Positions 34,377 through 45,310 of a stretch of DNA of 64,000 bases are shown piece by piece. The number at the start of each line of letters is the position of its first letter. Position 1 is the stretch's first letter. A program made the position numbers and the translations under genes. The notes beneath the pieces were generated by a model, which was not told the origin of the DNA, made no database searches, and saw only the letters and a program-made list of their open reading frames with translations. This DNA is from Sparassis latifolia (Eukaryota; Basidiomycota; Agaricomycetes; Polyporales; Sparassidaceae). The stretch spans positions 434,001 through 498,000 of the forward strand of contig CM031553.1 in NCBI GenBank assembly GCA_018466975.1, read 5' to 3'.

Positions 34377-37110
34377 TTAACGCCTCCTCGCGACTCTAGC
34401 ACGCCGTGGCGCTCTCGCAGGTCTGGGGACAGGAGCATGAAGAGGCGGAGCAGGCAGCAGAGGCAGCGGCGGAGGAGCAAAACCGAGGAGTGGTACAGGA
34501 GCTGGCACTGCAACGGGCAGGCCGTTGAAATTGAGGTGTACATTGTATACAGCACCCGCCTGTGCCGCTTGTTGCTGAGCCAAACGAGCGGCAGCCATTT
34601 GTTGTTGCATTATCTGAGCCTGACGCCGCTGCTGGCGGGCGAGCTCCTGTGCTTGGTTCACTCCAATGGGCACCGCGCGAATGTGAATACCGTCCGCTTG
34701 GTATAGTACGTTTGACGGGCCTGCGGCAGGGAGCGGGGGCGGGATATCGATCTTTATGTCTTCGTCGTTGACGTCGGGATGTTCACGTTTGTAATCTTCC
34801 AAGGCCTTCTTTGCCGCAGCTGCTACCTGTGAAACGCAGGGCGGTCAACGATGATGACAGGTCCTATCCAAGTGAATTCGCACCTCATCACTGTGGCGCT
34901 GCTCGACAGAATCCCATAGTAAACACTTCGCAGGGTCCGATTTCCCGTTGTAAGGAGGCGGCTAGTGTTGTCAACAATTAGCGCCTACAGGATACAAGTC
35001 ACTGCTCACGTTGTTAAAGTGATCGTAGCCCGTGATTATCTTCCGGCACACGTAGCAAGACAATGTATGACAGTTCGGGCACGTCATTTTGTTGCACTGA
35101 CAAAGCACGTTTCAACGACGAGCAGACAACCGACTTAATTGTTACTTACACCCATCTCCTTGACAAATGCTGCGACCATGTTCGTAAATGAGTGGATCCG
35201 GATCACAATGGAGAACCACGTTGATAACATACCTTTCTGACACTTGGGACAATTGCGCATTAGAGCGCGCGCTGCCTAGAGCGTGAGCATACTGTATGGA
35301 AGGCAAGCAGCAGCGAACTAACTCATAGCCTCTTCAATCGTATGTTGAGCGTCCAGCTTCTTGTCATCTTCCACCTCTGCAAGACGGCCCAACGTGAGAG
35401 TAGAGCACAGATGATGCTGGTGTCGAACTCACCTTTACAACTCTTTGGTAGATGATCCTGACCAGTGCCATGCGGTAAACGAACAATGTACCTGCGAATA
35501 AACAGCACGCAGCTTACAGGTTTCTTGCATGCTCTGCAGGTGACGGCGCCACACTCCTGATTTTCGCATCTGAACAGCCGCTCCTGAGGATTATCGATCA
35601 CGACCTTATAGTCGCAGAACGGACACTCCTCAAGATTCTCGAGGCCGGCCGCTTCTATCTCCTTGCGCTGCTTCACACGGTCATACAGCGCGAGTAATTT
35701 CGGTGTGAGGAACCGTCGGAGCTCCGATTCTGGGAAGGGCAGCTTGCACCCAGACTGGTCCATGCAGACGATATTCGCGTCGTGCGCGCCGAGAAGCGTC
35801 TCTGAGTATGTAGTCATGCACGCTGTGCAGAAGAGATGTGCTTCGGGGCACTGGATCATCTTGTCCTATGATTCATGTCCGAGTCAGAAAGGGATGATAC
35901 ATATACAGAAATGACGAACGAATGGATACGACGAGAAGCAACACCCGCACTCGATACCGTCGCCAGCCTCTTCGGACTCCTGCTTGTTCAACTTCTCCGC
36001 CACCTCGGGGTCTCGGCGCACGACTGTCTCTTGCAACTTGAGCTTGACCCACTCCTTCTCCTTCTCGAGATCTGCGTCAAGCCGTTCAACACCCTTCCCC
36101 TTTCCACGCGCCCGAATAGTCTTCCGCTTGTACGGCAAGTTGCCGCTCTTGCGCTCTTCAAACACGTACATGTAGGTTGGCGCGTATAGCATGTTGTTTC
36201 GAAAGAATGCTTTTCGGAGATGTGACACTGGTATGTCGGGAAAATCAGTAGCCAATTGCTCCTGAGAGGGCGTAGCAGTGAATTACGTGTCAGAGTGAAT
36301 ACCGTATCCACGTACGTGCGCCAGCGTGAAATATTGCAACCCACTAGGCTGCTCCCGTTCCTTGCTTCCGTAGTCCACCTTCGGCTTCGCGCTCGCACGC
36401 GCCTGCTCCTCCGCATCAACCTCATCCTCGCGCTTCCGCTTGGCCTTGCCCTTCCCTTTCGGATCCGCCTTGGGGTACGTCGGGTCCTCGAATAGGACGT
36501 GCAGCACGGGCTCAACAACCTTCTCTTGGTAGTTAGGGAAGTGATTCTCCACGAGGGAGCGCACGTGTTCGGGCAGCACATCTGGGATTATCTCAAGCAC
36601 CTGCGCGATGTACGCGTCGTACGGGTCGTGCGACGCGTCAAGCAAGGAGCCGGGTTGTGATGCGGGGACGGGAACGAAGGGGTCCGGCTCAACTGCAGCC
36701 AAGGCCATCGGCGGGAGTACGGGGGCCTCGGGCACGGCAAGGGGTGCAGCCTCAGCAGGCTTGTCCGCCACAGCTTGCTTGGGCGGCCCAGCGACACTGC
36801 TCCCACTGGGGTTGGAAGGACCTGCTTCGTCATCGGAGCCGGGGAGGAACAAAGGCGCTTCTGCCTCGTGAGAGGTGAGTTGTGAAGGGCCCGCCACAGG
36901 GGATTTTGCTCGGGCCTTCTTCTCTGGAGGACTGCGTGAGTGCCGCGAATGCTGTACCTCGTCTTCAGAGTCGGTTAGCTCGATTACATCAGCTGCTGGT
37001 GCAGTTGGTGCGCGTCGTTTGCGCGACCGTAGGCGACGAGGCGAAGGCACGAGTGGGGCTGGCGACCCTTCCGTCGAGGAGACTATCTCGATGATTTTGT
37101 TGTTGACCAT
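34377..37110 (-). CDS. RBR-type E3 ubiquitin ligase, RNF216/TRIAD3-like
   Basis: The disordered N-terminal third contains IELTDSEDEV, a good SUMO-interacting-motif candidate. A helical part follows (ALLENHFPN-like, LEIIPDVLPEHVRSLVE). The catalytic RING1-IBR-RING2 unit reads ECGCCFSSYPFDKMIQC...HLFC, then CPFCDYKVVIDNPQERLFRC with CRACKKP and DHLPKSC, then RNCPKCQKAFVKEMGCNKMTC with CYVCRKI. The Cys of GCNKM is the expected thioester site that takes ubiquitin from E2. The C-terminus is Gln/Ala and Pro-rich and ends in Arg clusters. Many introns join in phase. The ATG at 37110 is the safest start; an ATG at 37310 with spliced 5' exons runs out of phase by my reading. Close in order to animal RNF216. 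Confidence 0.82.
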
Positions 37111-37432
37111 TCCCAGAGTGTCTGCAACGCGATGAGGGGCTCCCCGCACGCCTGTGTAGTTTGAAGACTCACCAGCGACTTGGTCCACTCGACGACTTCA
37201 ATGTAGAGAACAAAGAAGAAAGCAACCCTACGTGTTAGCGGCGGAAGCTGTTATCCCTCTAGCAACGGCGAAATTCGTCCTGCCTACTTGACTCACGTCT
37301 GACGGGACATGCTGGTGAAGGGTAGGTAAGGACAGGTAAAAGGCCTTCCTTGAAAGTCGGTTTGAACAGCTGCGGTCACGTGACTATTATACTACAGTAC
37401 TGGATACCAAGGGGGGCGGGGCGGAGCGGAAC

Positions 37433-37722
37433 TGTTGGACTTGGATATGTGCCAGTATTTACTCCGACCCGATATGTATGTTAATCTTCTGTATTTGTAC
37501 GATACGAGTCTCGACGTCATTACTCCACAGCGGTTCGTCCACATATGTAGTTATGAATTCATAGTGACGATAGTCAAGCACTTAATGCGAGGCTCCACCA
37601 GACTCCACCGATGTACATAAAAGAGCGCGAGGAATGCGCTGAAGAGGGCAGTGTGTACTTCCCCCCGAAATATTATTAGGTCTCGCCGCTTTCCGAGACT
37701 CCGATAGTAAGCGAAATCTTCA
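37433..37722 (+). repeat. Left LTR
   Basis: This 290-bp repeat starts TG and ends CA and matches the right LTR at 289 of 290 positions by my comparison. It should contain the element's promoter and transcript start. Confidence 0.93.
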
Positions 37723-37737
37723 TTTGCGCAAATGAAG
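37718..37737. repeat. Perfect 20-bp palindrome at the LTR/primer-binding-site junction
   Basis: The last five bases of the left LTR and the first 15 of the internal region form CTTCATTTGC followed by its exact reverse complement. This is where the primer-binding site should lie. Confidence 0.8.
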
Positions 37738-37892
37738 GGTCATTGATTCCTTCATTCCGACACGCTTACCCTGTTGCCGACTTCAACAGCTGTCTATTGG
37801 TTTTGCCTCTATTCTACGTCATTCTATAGTCTTTGTTCTATCTGGGTTTTAATCAACGTACGTCCTCATCCCTTCATTGATTATTTAGCGCT

Positions 37893-39239
37893 ATGGCCGA
37901 CCTTCATCCGTTACTCGCAGCGCTTGCTGCCGCAGTCTCGCCTGAGAGTTTTCAAGCCTTGCAGCCGATTTTGGACGTGCTTGACCAAAGGATTTCACAG
38001 GTATCTGCAGAAGCGGCCGCGGCACAGGCAAGTACCGTGAGTGCTGCTCAGATGCAGAACGTCTTACAGAACGCTCTGTCTACAGCGCAGATAACCGTGC
38101 AGGCACCTCCACAGAGCTCGGCCGCCCTCTACGACGACTGCTACGCGACCGGCGAGTATCAAGGCCGACCTCCCGCTTTTCCGAGGACGCGATTCGGACG
38201 ACGTGAACGCCTGGATCTCGATTATCGAAGATTACCTTACAGCCCAGCACGTTTCAGCGGTTGACTGGGTCACGCAAATATCGATCTTACTTCGTGACGA
38301 CGCGATGCGCAGCTACATCGCACAAAAAAAGGAGATGAAGAAGCAAGGGAAAGTGTTGGACTGGGACGGAATGAAGCGATGGCTCAAAGGCAAGTATGAT
38401 TCGCCGCTCCGAATTGAAAGCCTCCGTAATGAGCTTCGCACGATAACGTATAAAGGAAATCTTGCACGTTACAGCGAGAACTTTAGAACGTATGAGTCCC
38501 AGATTCCTGCTCAGGAAATGACTTTTGGTGATCGGCTTTCCCATTTCCTTAGCCATCTCCCTCCCGATATCGCTAGGGATCTCCGTCGCGAGAAGCCAAC
38601 CAAGCCGGAGGAGATGTATCATGCCGCCTGCGAACTCGACCGACTTTCGAATCTATATCGCGGCAAGCAGAATCATGGCTCCTCACTAACGAAAAAGGCC
38701 AAGAACTTCTTTCGCAAAAGCCCGCAGCGTTCTCCTGCCATCCCTGAATCATTCACACCACTGTCTCGATATCGACACCGCCCGCGGCAAGCACTGGGCC
38801 AGTGCCGATGGATCTCGATGTGATGCAGCCTATGTCGAGGAATAGTAGCGGGGCCAGGACTGATTCCCGGGTACGTTGTTTCAACTGTAATGGGTTTGGT
38901 CACTTCGCTCGCAATTGTCGCTTACCAAGAAAGCCTCGACAGTTGCAACCTTCGCGCTCTCGTCCATGCCAAGATTTACATGCCTTCGAGAATGCTCCGC
39001 TGTTCAAAGATGTTCTGCTGGAGTCGACAGACATCGAGGATCAGCTCGGTTGTCCGGAACTGCACAATCTTGTACTTACTGACGGTGGTCATACAAAATT
39101 ACCGTCTTATGGCGTCAAACTAGGTGATTGGGATTGCCGTAAATGGCATGAAACGGATGCTATCCTCGACACGGGAGCAGCGTGCTCTTATATCAAGCTT
39201 GAACTCGTTCGACGGATTCGCAGAAGTTTTTCCCATTGA
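37893..39239 (+). pseudogene. Gag with nucleocapsid zinc knuckle and start of protease, frameshifted
   Basis: Translation from 37893 (MADLHPLLAALAAAVSPESF) leaves frame near 38150. The capsid part continues in another frame (SDDVNAWISIIEDYLTAQ; LRNELRTITYKGNLARYSEN) and changes again near 38775. A CCHC zinc knuckle then reads CFNCNGFGHFARNC (near 38880-38920). The protease begins with ILDTGAACSYI, containing the catalytic DTG, before a third frame change near 39210. Gag would package the RNA in virus-like particles. The breaks mean this copy probably cannot make a full Gag. Confidence 0.75.
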
Positions 39240-42200
39240 CACCCGCGTTATATTAGGAGCCGGCAGTACTACGACGTCTGCCTTTGCACGATTCCGTATT
39301 ATGTTAGGTGGTATCAAGTACGGAATGTATGCATATGTGCTTGATCCAAATAGCCACCTTCGTTACGGTCTCGTCATCGGTCAGAACTTTATGAAGCGAC
39401 ATAACGCTCAACCCTGCTGGCCGAAGAACTCTTGGACACTTTCAGATGATCGAAACATGAGAACCACGGAGATTCACCCGAGTAAGCAGACTCCGGTTAA
39501 GTCTTCGTCAACTGGCGCTGTTCATACGTCACCCACGTTAGTAACGGCCGAGTCACCGCTGCATGTTATGGCCGAAGAAAGGGATAGTTTGAATATGAGA
39601 TCGGAGAAAAAGAAGTCATTTGGTACAAAGTTGAAGGACTTCGTGAAGAACAAATTCCCTAAGCTATTTCGAAAAAAGGTAGGCTTTCCGCCGAAGCGTC
39701 AATGGATGCATTCGGTAGAATTAAAGGACTCAAATCAGCAGCCTATCCGAGCTCGTGGACGACCGTTTTCGCCACTTGAACACGAAGCTATTCGGGATTT
39801 CGTTAATGAAGGCCTAGCAGAAGGCGTCATCGAGCCGAGTGAGCCCCCTTGGTCATCTCCATTGATGCCGGTAAGGAAGAAAGATGGAACTATGCGGATT
39901 TGCGCCGATTATCGTCTACTGAATGAAAAGACGATCCGCAATAGTTACCCTTTACCGCGCATTGATGATTCATATCAAAATTTAGCGGGAGCTCATTATT
40001 TTACGTCTCTCGACCTCAAATCAGGTTACTGGCAGGTACGTCTCACCGACGATACTAAACCGAAGACCGCATTTCAAACTCAATTCGGTCATTACCAGTT
40101 TCGTGTCATGCCCTTCGGGCTAGTTAATGCTCCTGCCACCTTTCAAACCATGATGAATGACGTTCTACGTAACCAGCTCGATAAGTTCGCCATGGTTTAT
40201 CTCGATGACATCATAATCTACTCACCAACATTGGAGCAGCACATCCAACATGTCGATGCCATCCTTAGCACCCTTGCCGCACATGAACTCGTCCTTAATG
40301 AAGCCAAATGTATATGGGGAGCTACCGAACTACTCTATCTCGGACACATCATTTCTGCCGAAGGTATACGTCCGAACCCTGATAAGATATCAGCGATATT
40401 GACTTGGCCTCGTCCCCAGACCATAACTCAGCTCCGGGGTTTCTTGAATATCGCTGGCTATTACAGACGTTTCATACAGAGTTTTGCGAAGACAGCTGGA
40501 GCTCTCTACTCTCTCTTGAAAGGACGTCCGCAGAAGGGATCGACTATTGAATGGCCTGAAAGTTGTGCGCAGGCATTTCAAAATTTGAAACGGCATCTCA
40601 CCAGTCCGCCTCTGCTTATCTATCCAGTTCCATGGCGAGTTTTCGTCATTGATAGCGATGCTTCCGGCGAATGTATCGGAGGAGTTTTGCAACAGACATC
40701 TTATCCACTCGAAGCGTCTAGCGAAGGGGGAAGGAATAGCGATTCTTCTGACGCTCACTTCGAGTTCCGTGATCGCGATCTTCGTCCTATTGCCTACGAA
40801 TCTCGTCGTTTGACACCAACCGAACAGAGATATTCTGCGCAGGAGCGCGAGATGCTGGCCATTGATTATTTACTTCAAAAATGGCGCGCCTACGTCGAGG
40901 GGTCACCTATCGTCGTCAGGACAGATCATGAATCATTGAAATACTTTCTTACTCAAAAGAATCTCGGCCGTCGTTTACAGCGCTTTGCCGACAATATCGC
41001 CCATTTTGACGTGAAGATTGTCTATCGTCCAGGGAAGCATCAGCTCGCCGCTGATGCATTATCACGACGCGACGGTGAAGACATACCAGATTCCGATACA
41101 TTGGGCCCGCTCTTTGCTCATCCTATGGCTGTGGCGCCAGCACCTACGCTTCCACACACGAATAGTGCAGATTTGATTTTTGGTTCCGAAGAATGGTTGT
41201 ATCGCAACAACCAAGCCGAACTGGCACCCGAATCGTCTCGAGAACAGACAGAAGAACCTAGGTCAGTGTACCAGACACTAAAAAAATGGTATGATAGCTT
41301 ACGCGCGAAAGCCGATAGTGATGACTCTAGTCCTGACCAGCACGGCTTCTTCATGCGTGGCGATGTGATGTATCGCCTTCTCGATAATAAGGTCTTGGTG
41401 GTTCCTATGAATTTCGAGCAATCGGAGATGTTAGTACGGAACGTTCATCAGGATCTTGGTCACCTTGGTTTCCGGCCGGTTGTTGAAGCCATCAAGGACC
41501 GTGCCTGGCTGCCCGATCTTTCGGAGGTTGTCGATTTCGTTATTCGCACCTGTGATCATTGTCAATTCTCGCGCAGTGGCCCTGTCCCGACTCAACCTTT
41601 GCATCCTCTTCCACGCGTTGGAGCTTGGAGCCGTTGGGCTCTTGATTTCGTCGGTCCCCTCCCGCGCACAGCCGCCGGTAATGCATATTTATTGACCGCA
41701 ATGGACCACAGCACTGGTTGGACCTACGCAGATCCACTCCCGCAACGCTCGAAGGAAGCTGTTGTTTCAATGCTGAAGAAAATTATTACTGCGCATGGGA
41801 AACCTTTGAGTATCCTGACCGATAACGGTGAAGAATTTATATCCTACTTGGTTCAAAATTTCCTTCGCCGTCTTTCGGTCAATCACCTTCGCACGACGCC
41901 CTACCACCCGCAAACGAATGGTCACCTTGAGCGTTTCAATTACGAGCTGGAAGAGATGTTAATGCGCTATTGTGCCCCGAATTCGCAAGGTAATTGGGAT
42001 ACTTACGTTGACGATGCCTTGCTGGTGCACCGCGCACATATCAATCGCCGCTCGGGGACCTCCGCATTTTATTTGACTTACGGGTGCACGCCTCGTCTGC
42101 CTCACGATCTCGTTGCTGACACTATTCAAGTGCCTCCTACCGATGAGGAGATTGGTCAGCTACAGAACGAACGACTTGAACATATCCAGGACTTGGAGTG

Positions 42201-42576
42201 CCTCCGCGAAGAAGCTAATGAACGTGCTAGGCGCCGCCTTGAAGAACAGGCCGAACGCCGCGAAAGTTCCTATCGCGAGCGTGCTTTGGGAATTGGAGAT
42301 CTTGTTCTTCGAAGGTCAGAACCTGATTCGAAAATCCACCCGCACTGGGATGGACCGTTCATTATCCGAGATGTCACTGATAAAAACACGTATCAGCTTA
42401 GCACCCGCAACGGATATATCCTCCGTCGACTCTACAATGGAGAGCGATTGAAACGGTACTTACCTTCAAAACTTGATCCCGAGCCGCCGTTATGGTATGC
42501 GAGTGCAGATTTACAGCGAAAGGATGCTGAAGCGAGACGAAAAGCTGACCTTGCGAGACGTCGAGGACAGCACTGA
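39124..42576 (+). CDS. Pol polyprotein: protease C-part, reverse transcriptase, RNase H, integrase
   Basis: The open frame carries the end of the protease (FAEVFPIDTRVILGAGSTT, GLVIGQNFM). The reverse transcriptase has FTSLDLKSGYWQVRL, MPFGLVNAPATFQ and the YLDD active site. The RNase H part has VIDSDASGECIGGVLQQ and VRTDHESLKYF. The integrase has an HHCC zinc finger (HQDLGHLGF to CDHCQF) and a DDE core (LDFVGPLP, LTDNGEEF, NGHLERFNYELEEML). HPHWDGPFIIRD near the end resembles a GPY/F module. I see no chromodomain after it. Sequence before about 39205 in this frame is not real protease. The frame is uninterrupted across all catalytic domains. Confidence 0.9.
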   Translation: MIGIAVNGMKRMLSSTREQRALISSLNSFDGFAEVFPIDTRVILGAGSTTTSAFARFRIMLGGIKYGMYAYVLDPNSHLRYGLVIGQNFMKRHNAQPCWPKNSWTLSDDRNMRTTEIHPSKQTPVKSSSTGAVHTSPTLVTAESPLHVMAEERDSLNMRSEKKKSFGTKLKDFVKNKFPKLFRKKVGFPPKRQWMHSVELKDSNQQPIRARGRPFSPLEHEAIRDFVNEGLAEGVIEPSEPPWSSPLMPVRKKDGTMRICADYRLLNEKTIRNSYPLPRIDDSYQNLAGAHYFTSLDLKSGYWQVRLTDDTKPKTAFQTQFGHYQFRVMPFGLVNAPATFQTMMNDVLRNQLDKFAMVYLDDIIIYSPTLEQHIQHVDAILSTLAAHELVLNEAKCIWGATELLYLGHIISAEGIRPNPDKISAILTWPRPQTITQLRGFLNIAGYYRRFIQSFAKTAGALYSLLKGRPQKGSTIEWPESCAQAFQNLKRHLTSPPLLIYPVPWRVFVIDSDASGECIGGVLQQTSYPLEASSEGGRNSDSSDAHFEFRDRDLRPIAYESRRLTPTEQRYSAQEREMLAIDYLLQKWRAYVEGSPIVVRTDHESLKYFLTQKNLGRRLQRFADNIAHFDVKIVYRPGKHQLAADALSRRDGEDIPDSDTLGPLFAHPMAVAPAPTLPHTNSADLIFGSEEWLYRNNQAELAPESSREQTEEPRSVYQTLKKWYDSLRAKADSDDSSPDQHGFFMRGDVMYRLLDNKVLVVPMNFEQSEMLVRNVHQDLGHLGFRPVVEAIKDRAWLPDLSEVVDFVIRTCDHCQFSRSGPVPTQPLHPLPRVGAWSRWALDFVGPLPRTAAGNAYLLTAMDHSTGWTYADPLPQRSKEAVVSMLKKIITAHGKPLSILTDNGEEFISYLVQNFLRRLSVNHLRTTPYHPQTNGHLERFNYELEEMLMRYCAPNSQGNWDTYVDDALLVHRAHINRRSGTSAFYLTYGCTPRLPHDLVADTIQVPPTDEEIGQLQNERLEHIQDLECLREEANERARRRLEEQAERRESSYRERALGIGDLVLRRSEPDSKIHPHWDGPFIIRDVTDKNTYQLSTRNGYILRRLYNGERLKRYLPSKLDPEPPLWYASADLQRKDAEARRKADLARRRGQH

Positions 42577-42740
42577 ACGTATGTTTGTCATTGTTTGTTT
42601 CACGCGCTTATTTTTGCTGGAGGCTCCAGAAAAACGATGTCTCTTGTACCGGTAATTATTTTGTCTTCTTTTATCGCTGAGATGCTCTTGTGTACGATAG
42701 TTAGTTGATGTTCCTTCTTTCGAGGACGAAAGATCTTAAC

Positions 42741-42750
42741 GAGGGGGTAA
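42741..42750 (+). other. Polypurine tract of the retrotransposon
   Basis: GAGGGGGTAA lies directly before the right LTR, where plus-strand DNA synthesis is primed in LTR elements. Confidence 0.65.
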
Positions 42751-43040
42751 TGTTGGACTTGGATATGTGCCAGTATTTACTCCGACCCGATATGTATGTT
42801 AATCTTCTGTATTTGTACGATACGAGTCTCGACGTCATTACTCCACAGCGGTTCGTCCACATATGTAGTTATGAATTCATAGTGACGATAGCCAAGCACT
42901 TAATGCGAGGCTCCACCAGACTCCACCGATGTACATAAAAGAGCGCGAGGAATGCGCTGAAGAGGGCAGTGTGTACTTCCCCCCGAAATATTATTAGGTC
43001 TCGCCGCTTTCCGAGACTCCGATAGTAAGCGAAATCTTCA
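42751..43040 (+). repeat. Right LTR
   Basis: The 290-bp partner of the left LTR, followed by the GAAC target duplication at 43041-43044. Confidence 0.93.
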
Positions 43041-43794
43041 GAACCAATCGGCCACGCCTTTCTATGAGTGAGTCGGAGGACCGTCGCTCAAACGGCTCTT
43101 CTTGCTGTATAGCAGCTCCGCTGTCGAGAAGGACAAACGAAAACTCCAATCTGAGAATGCGTAGCGCTCCACGATTCTCAGGCTCTAGCTATAGCATCCA
43201 ATGAGTACCGAAAGTGAGCTTGCCGTCATCTCGTTGCATTTGGATTGCACCCAACCTGAACGGGTCTTAATTTTAGGATACACGTACTATTGCGACTTGG
43301 GTGTCGAGGGCGATCGGCTTCGACACGCGTGTGGGCCTTGCTGCCCCAACGCCTTGTATGCTCACTCCCTATTCTCCTCTACCGAGACATACCGCAGCCA
43401 TCTCAAGACATTTGGACGCCCGGACGCCTGGACGCCTTCCAATTGTTCTTAAGCGATGTTCCCGAGGATATGTGGATCCGCTCGCTGCTCCTCCGGCAAG
43501 TGGAGTGAGCGGCAAGCTACTGGATGTATTGAAGCTCGCGTGGTCTTTTAATGATCCTCTGGAGCTGTGCTCTTCAAACTCATGGCTGGAGATCCGACGC
43601 TATACGTCTTGCACGCGCCAAACGGTGCTCAGCTATTCACTTCAAGTATCTCATGACCCACGTTGCAAATGCACCGATGACGTTCGAGGGTTGTCGTCCG
43701 TTATTTCACCCAGTCGCTATAAGAGGGGTCTACTAAGTGTATGAGAGCTATCTATCATCAGTTTCCCCCTTTTAATAGAAAACCTTGTACCGCG
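43041..43794. promoter_or_regulatory. Spacer between retrotransposon and membrane-protein gene
   Basis: No gene is seen. Overlapping open frames at 43201-43744 have no recognisable content. CCCCCTTTTAATA near 43767 lies just upstream of the next start codon and may be a TATA-like region. Confidence 0.3.
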
Positions 43795-44517
43795 ATGCTG
43801 TTTTTCCATCCTGTGCGCCTGCTCCTCTATATCTTCCTGGTGAGTGCAACACGTATATTCAAGCTAGTGTTAATCTCACCTCGAACTCTGTAACAGTGGG
43901 TCGTCTCCGCTGTGCTCTTGGGTCTGACTGCGGCCCGCTTGTACTACACGACCCACTTGCCGGCATTCGACCCCCTCAACCAAGGAGTGGACTTCTACGA
44001 TCCGATTGTGGCGGAATTGCTCTTCTCATCCATTCTGACTCTCTTCTGGGCGACATGGGTGTATGTATACTAAACTCTTTCCCACGGTGATTGGAGTAGC
44101 TGAGCATGACATCAACGCATAGGATCCACGTCGTCGTCAGAAACTTCGAGTGGGGCCTAGTTGTCAGCTTCGCCAGTGAGCTGCTGGGCCTCTCGGTCGT
44201 GTTTGTGCTCTGGCTCGTGGGCGCAGCCATTGCAACAGTGAGTGCCCGTCCCTCTCCACCTGGTCTCCATACTCTCGCTGACAACGTTCCTTTCGCAGAA
44301 CATGTGGGGCGACCTCCACTGGTGCTGGATCTACCAGCCCTGCCGGCTGCTCACTGCGCTTGTCGCGTTCGCGTGGATCGGTTGGATCACAATTCTCGTG
44401 CTGCTAGTGCTGAGTACCCTCTTCGTCACGGTCAATCGTGCGCTCTATGCTCCCTTGCACGGACGGTACGATTTCCGCTCGCACTTCCGCAACGCCGGTC
44501 GCACCGTGCGCGTCTAA
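43795..44517 (+). CDS. Four-helix membrane protein, MARVEL-like, function unknown
   Basis: Four short exons join in phase (start MLFFHPVRLLLYIFL; donors near 43842, 44061 and 44239). Four hydrophobic segments are visible: LLLYIFLWVVSAVLLGL, ELLFSSILTLFWATWV, LLGLSVVFVLWLVGAAIA and GWITILVLLVLSTLFV. A loop with DLHWCWIYQPCR holds two cysteines between helices 3 and 4. The tail is basic (RSHFRNAGRTVRV). Size and layout fit the many small MARVEL-type tetraspan proteins of basidiomycetes. No enzymatic role is implied. The gene looks intact and lies just downstream of the gypsy insertion, which may have displaced its upstream region. Confidence 0.7.
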
Positions 44518-44622
44518 AGAGTGGCTGCGACGGAAGAGGAGGAACGTACATAAATGGTGCGTCGTCCAGAGTAGGTTTCAGTAGGAAAGGTCTGTTCCAT
44601 TGTCATAATATATCATCTCACT

Positions 44623-45072
44623 ATGTGCCAGTTTATTCGTGGTTGCGCATTCTATTGTTCCCTTTGCGGGTCTTTGTCGAACATTTTGCCACACAGGATG
44701 AGATACGCGACGGGTGAGATCTCAGGTCAGATTCTCGTCACCAGAGCTACCCGACGGTCATCTGCAGCTCAGGATCCGATCTGCGGCTGGAAGATATTGG
44801 AATTTGCGCCCAGCACTGGCAATGGCTTCGGCGTTCCTCAAGCCGCTCGATACGCTATAGACGACATGCCAGACGGATCCGCGGGACATTCTTCTCATAT
44901 CGATGCTCGGCGGGGCTCCTTGACACCATCTCAGACTTGCCTAAGTACTGGGCGGTGCGGTCATTCCTCCGTAGATTCCATGGATAGATATGGTGGTGAC
45001 GTCGACGAATACCAACCTATCAAGCTCGCGGTCCCAGTCAATACTAGCCTGAATGCAGAACGCCACGGATAA
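44623..45072 (+). CDS. Possible hypothetical protein
   Basis: An open frame of 149 codons starts MCQFIRGCAFYCSLCGSLSN and contains a soluble-looking part ending KLAVPVNTSLNAERHG. I recognise no family and see no splice signals to support it. It begins about 100 bp after the tetraspan gene, so part of it may be that gene's 3' untranslated region. Confidence 0.2.
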   Translation: MCQFIRGCAFYCSLCGSLSNILPHRMRYATGEISGQILVTRATRRSSAAQDPICGWKILEFAPSTGNGFGVPQAARYAIDDMPDGSAGHSSHIDARRGSLTPSQTCLSTGRCGHSSVDSMDRYGGDVDEYQPIKLAVPVNTSLNAERHG

Positions 45073-45310
45073 TCTTGCCGGGAAAACCTATATTAGTGAC
45101 GATTTCGACGTATCCAGCCTCATAGGACTCTTCTATGTGCGTGGACTTCTCTTACATCTCTTATTTGTACATCCGCGATCTAAACCATCCTGTATCTAGC
45201 TATCGCTGGATAGTCGTCAGACACTCCGGATTGTTAACCTTCCACAGCAAGATTGTTACCTTCACTTCTCCCGTGGCATTCAGGGCTTTTGGACAGCACA
45301 ACGTAGCTTA

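Larger units (their letters stand above)
37433..43040 (+). mobile_element. Complete Ty3/gypsy LTR retrotransposon
   Basis: Two 290-bp LTRs start TGTTGGACTT and end AAATCTTCA, with one difference between them (T at 37574, C at 42892). They flank gag and pol in the order protease, reverse transcriptase, RNase H, integrase. A 4-bp target duplication GAAC is present at 37429-37432 and 43041-43044. A purine tract (GAGGGGG) precedes the right LTR. The element lies between the RBR ligase promoter and a membrane-protein gene. The near-identical LTRs indicate a recent insertion, yet gag and the gag-pol joint contain frame changes. Confidence 0.93.

Noticed and set aside
37308..37310. Upstream ATG as start of the RBR ligase
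   Set aside because: Two well-formed introns follow it, but they deliver the wrong phase into the main exon. The ATG at 37110 is in frame.
38150..39210. Programmed gag-pol frameshift
   Set aside because: Three separate frame changes occur, two within gag itself. A programmed site would give one, between gag and pol.
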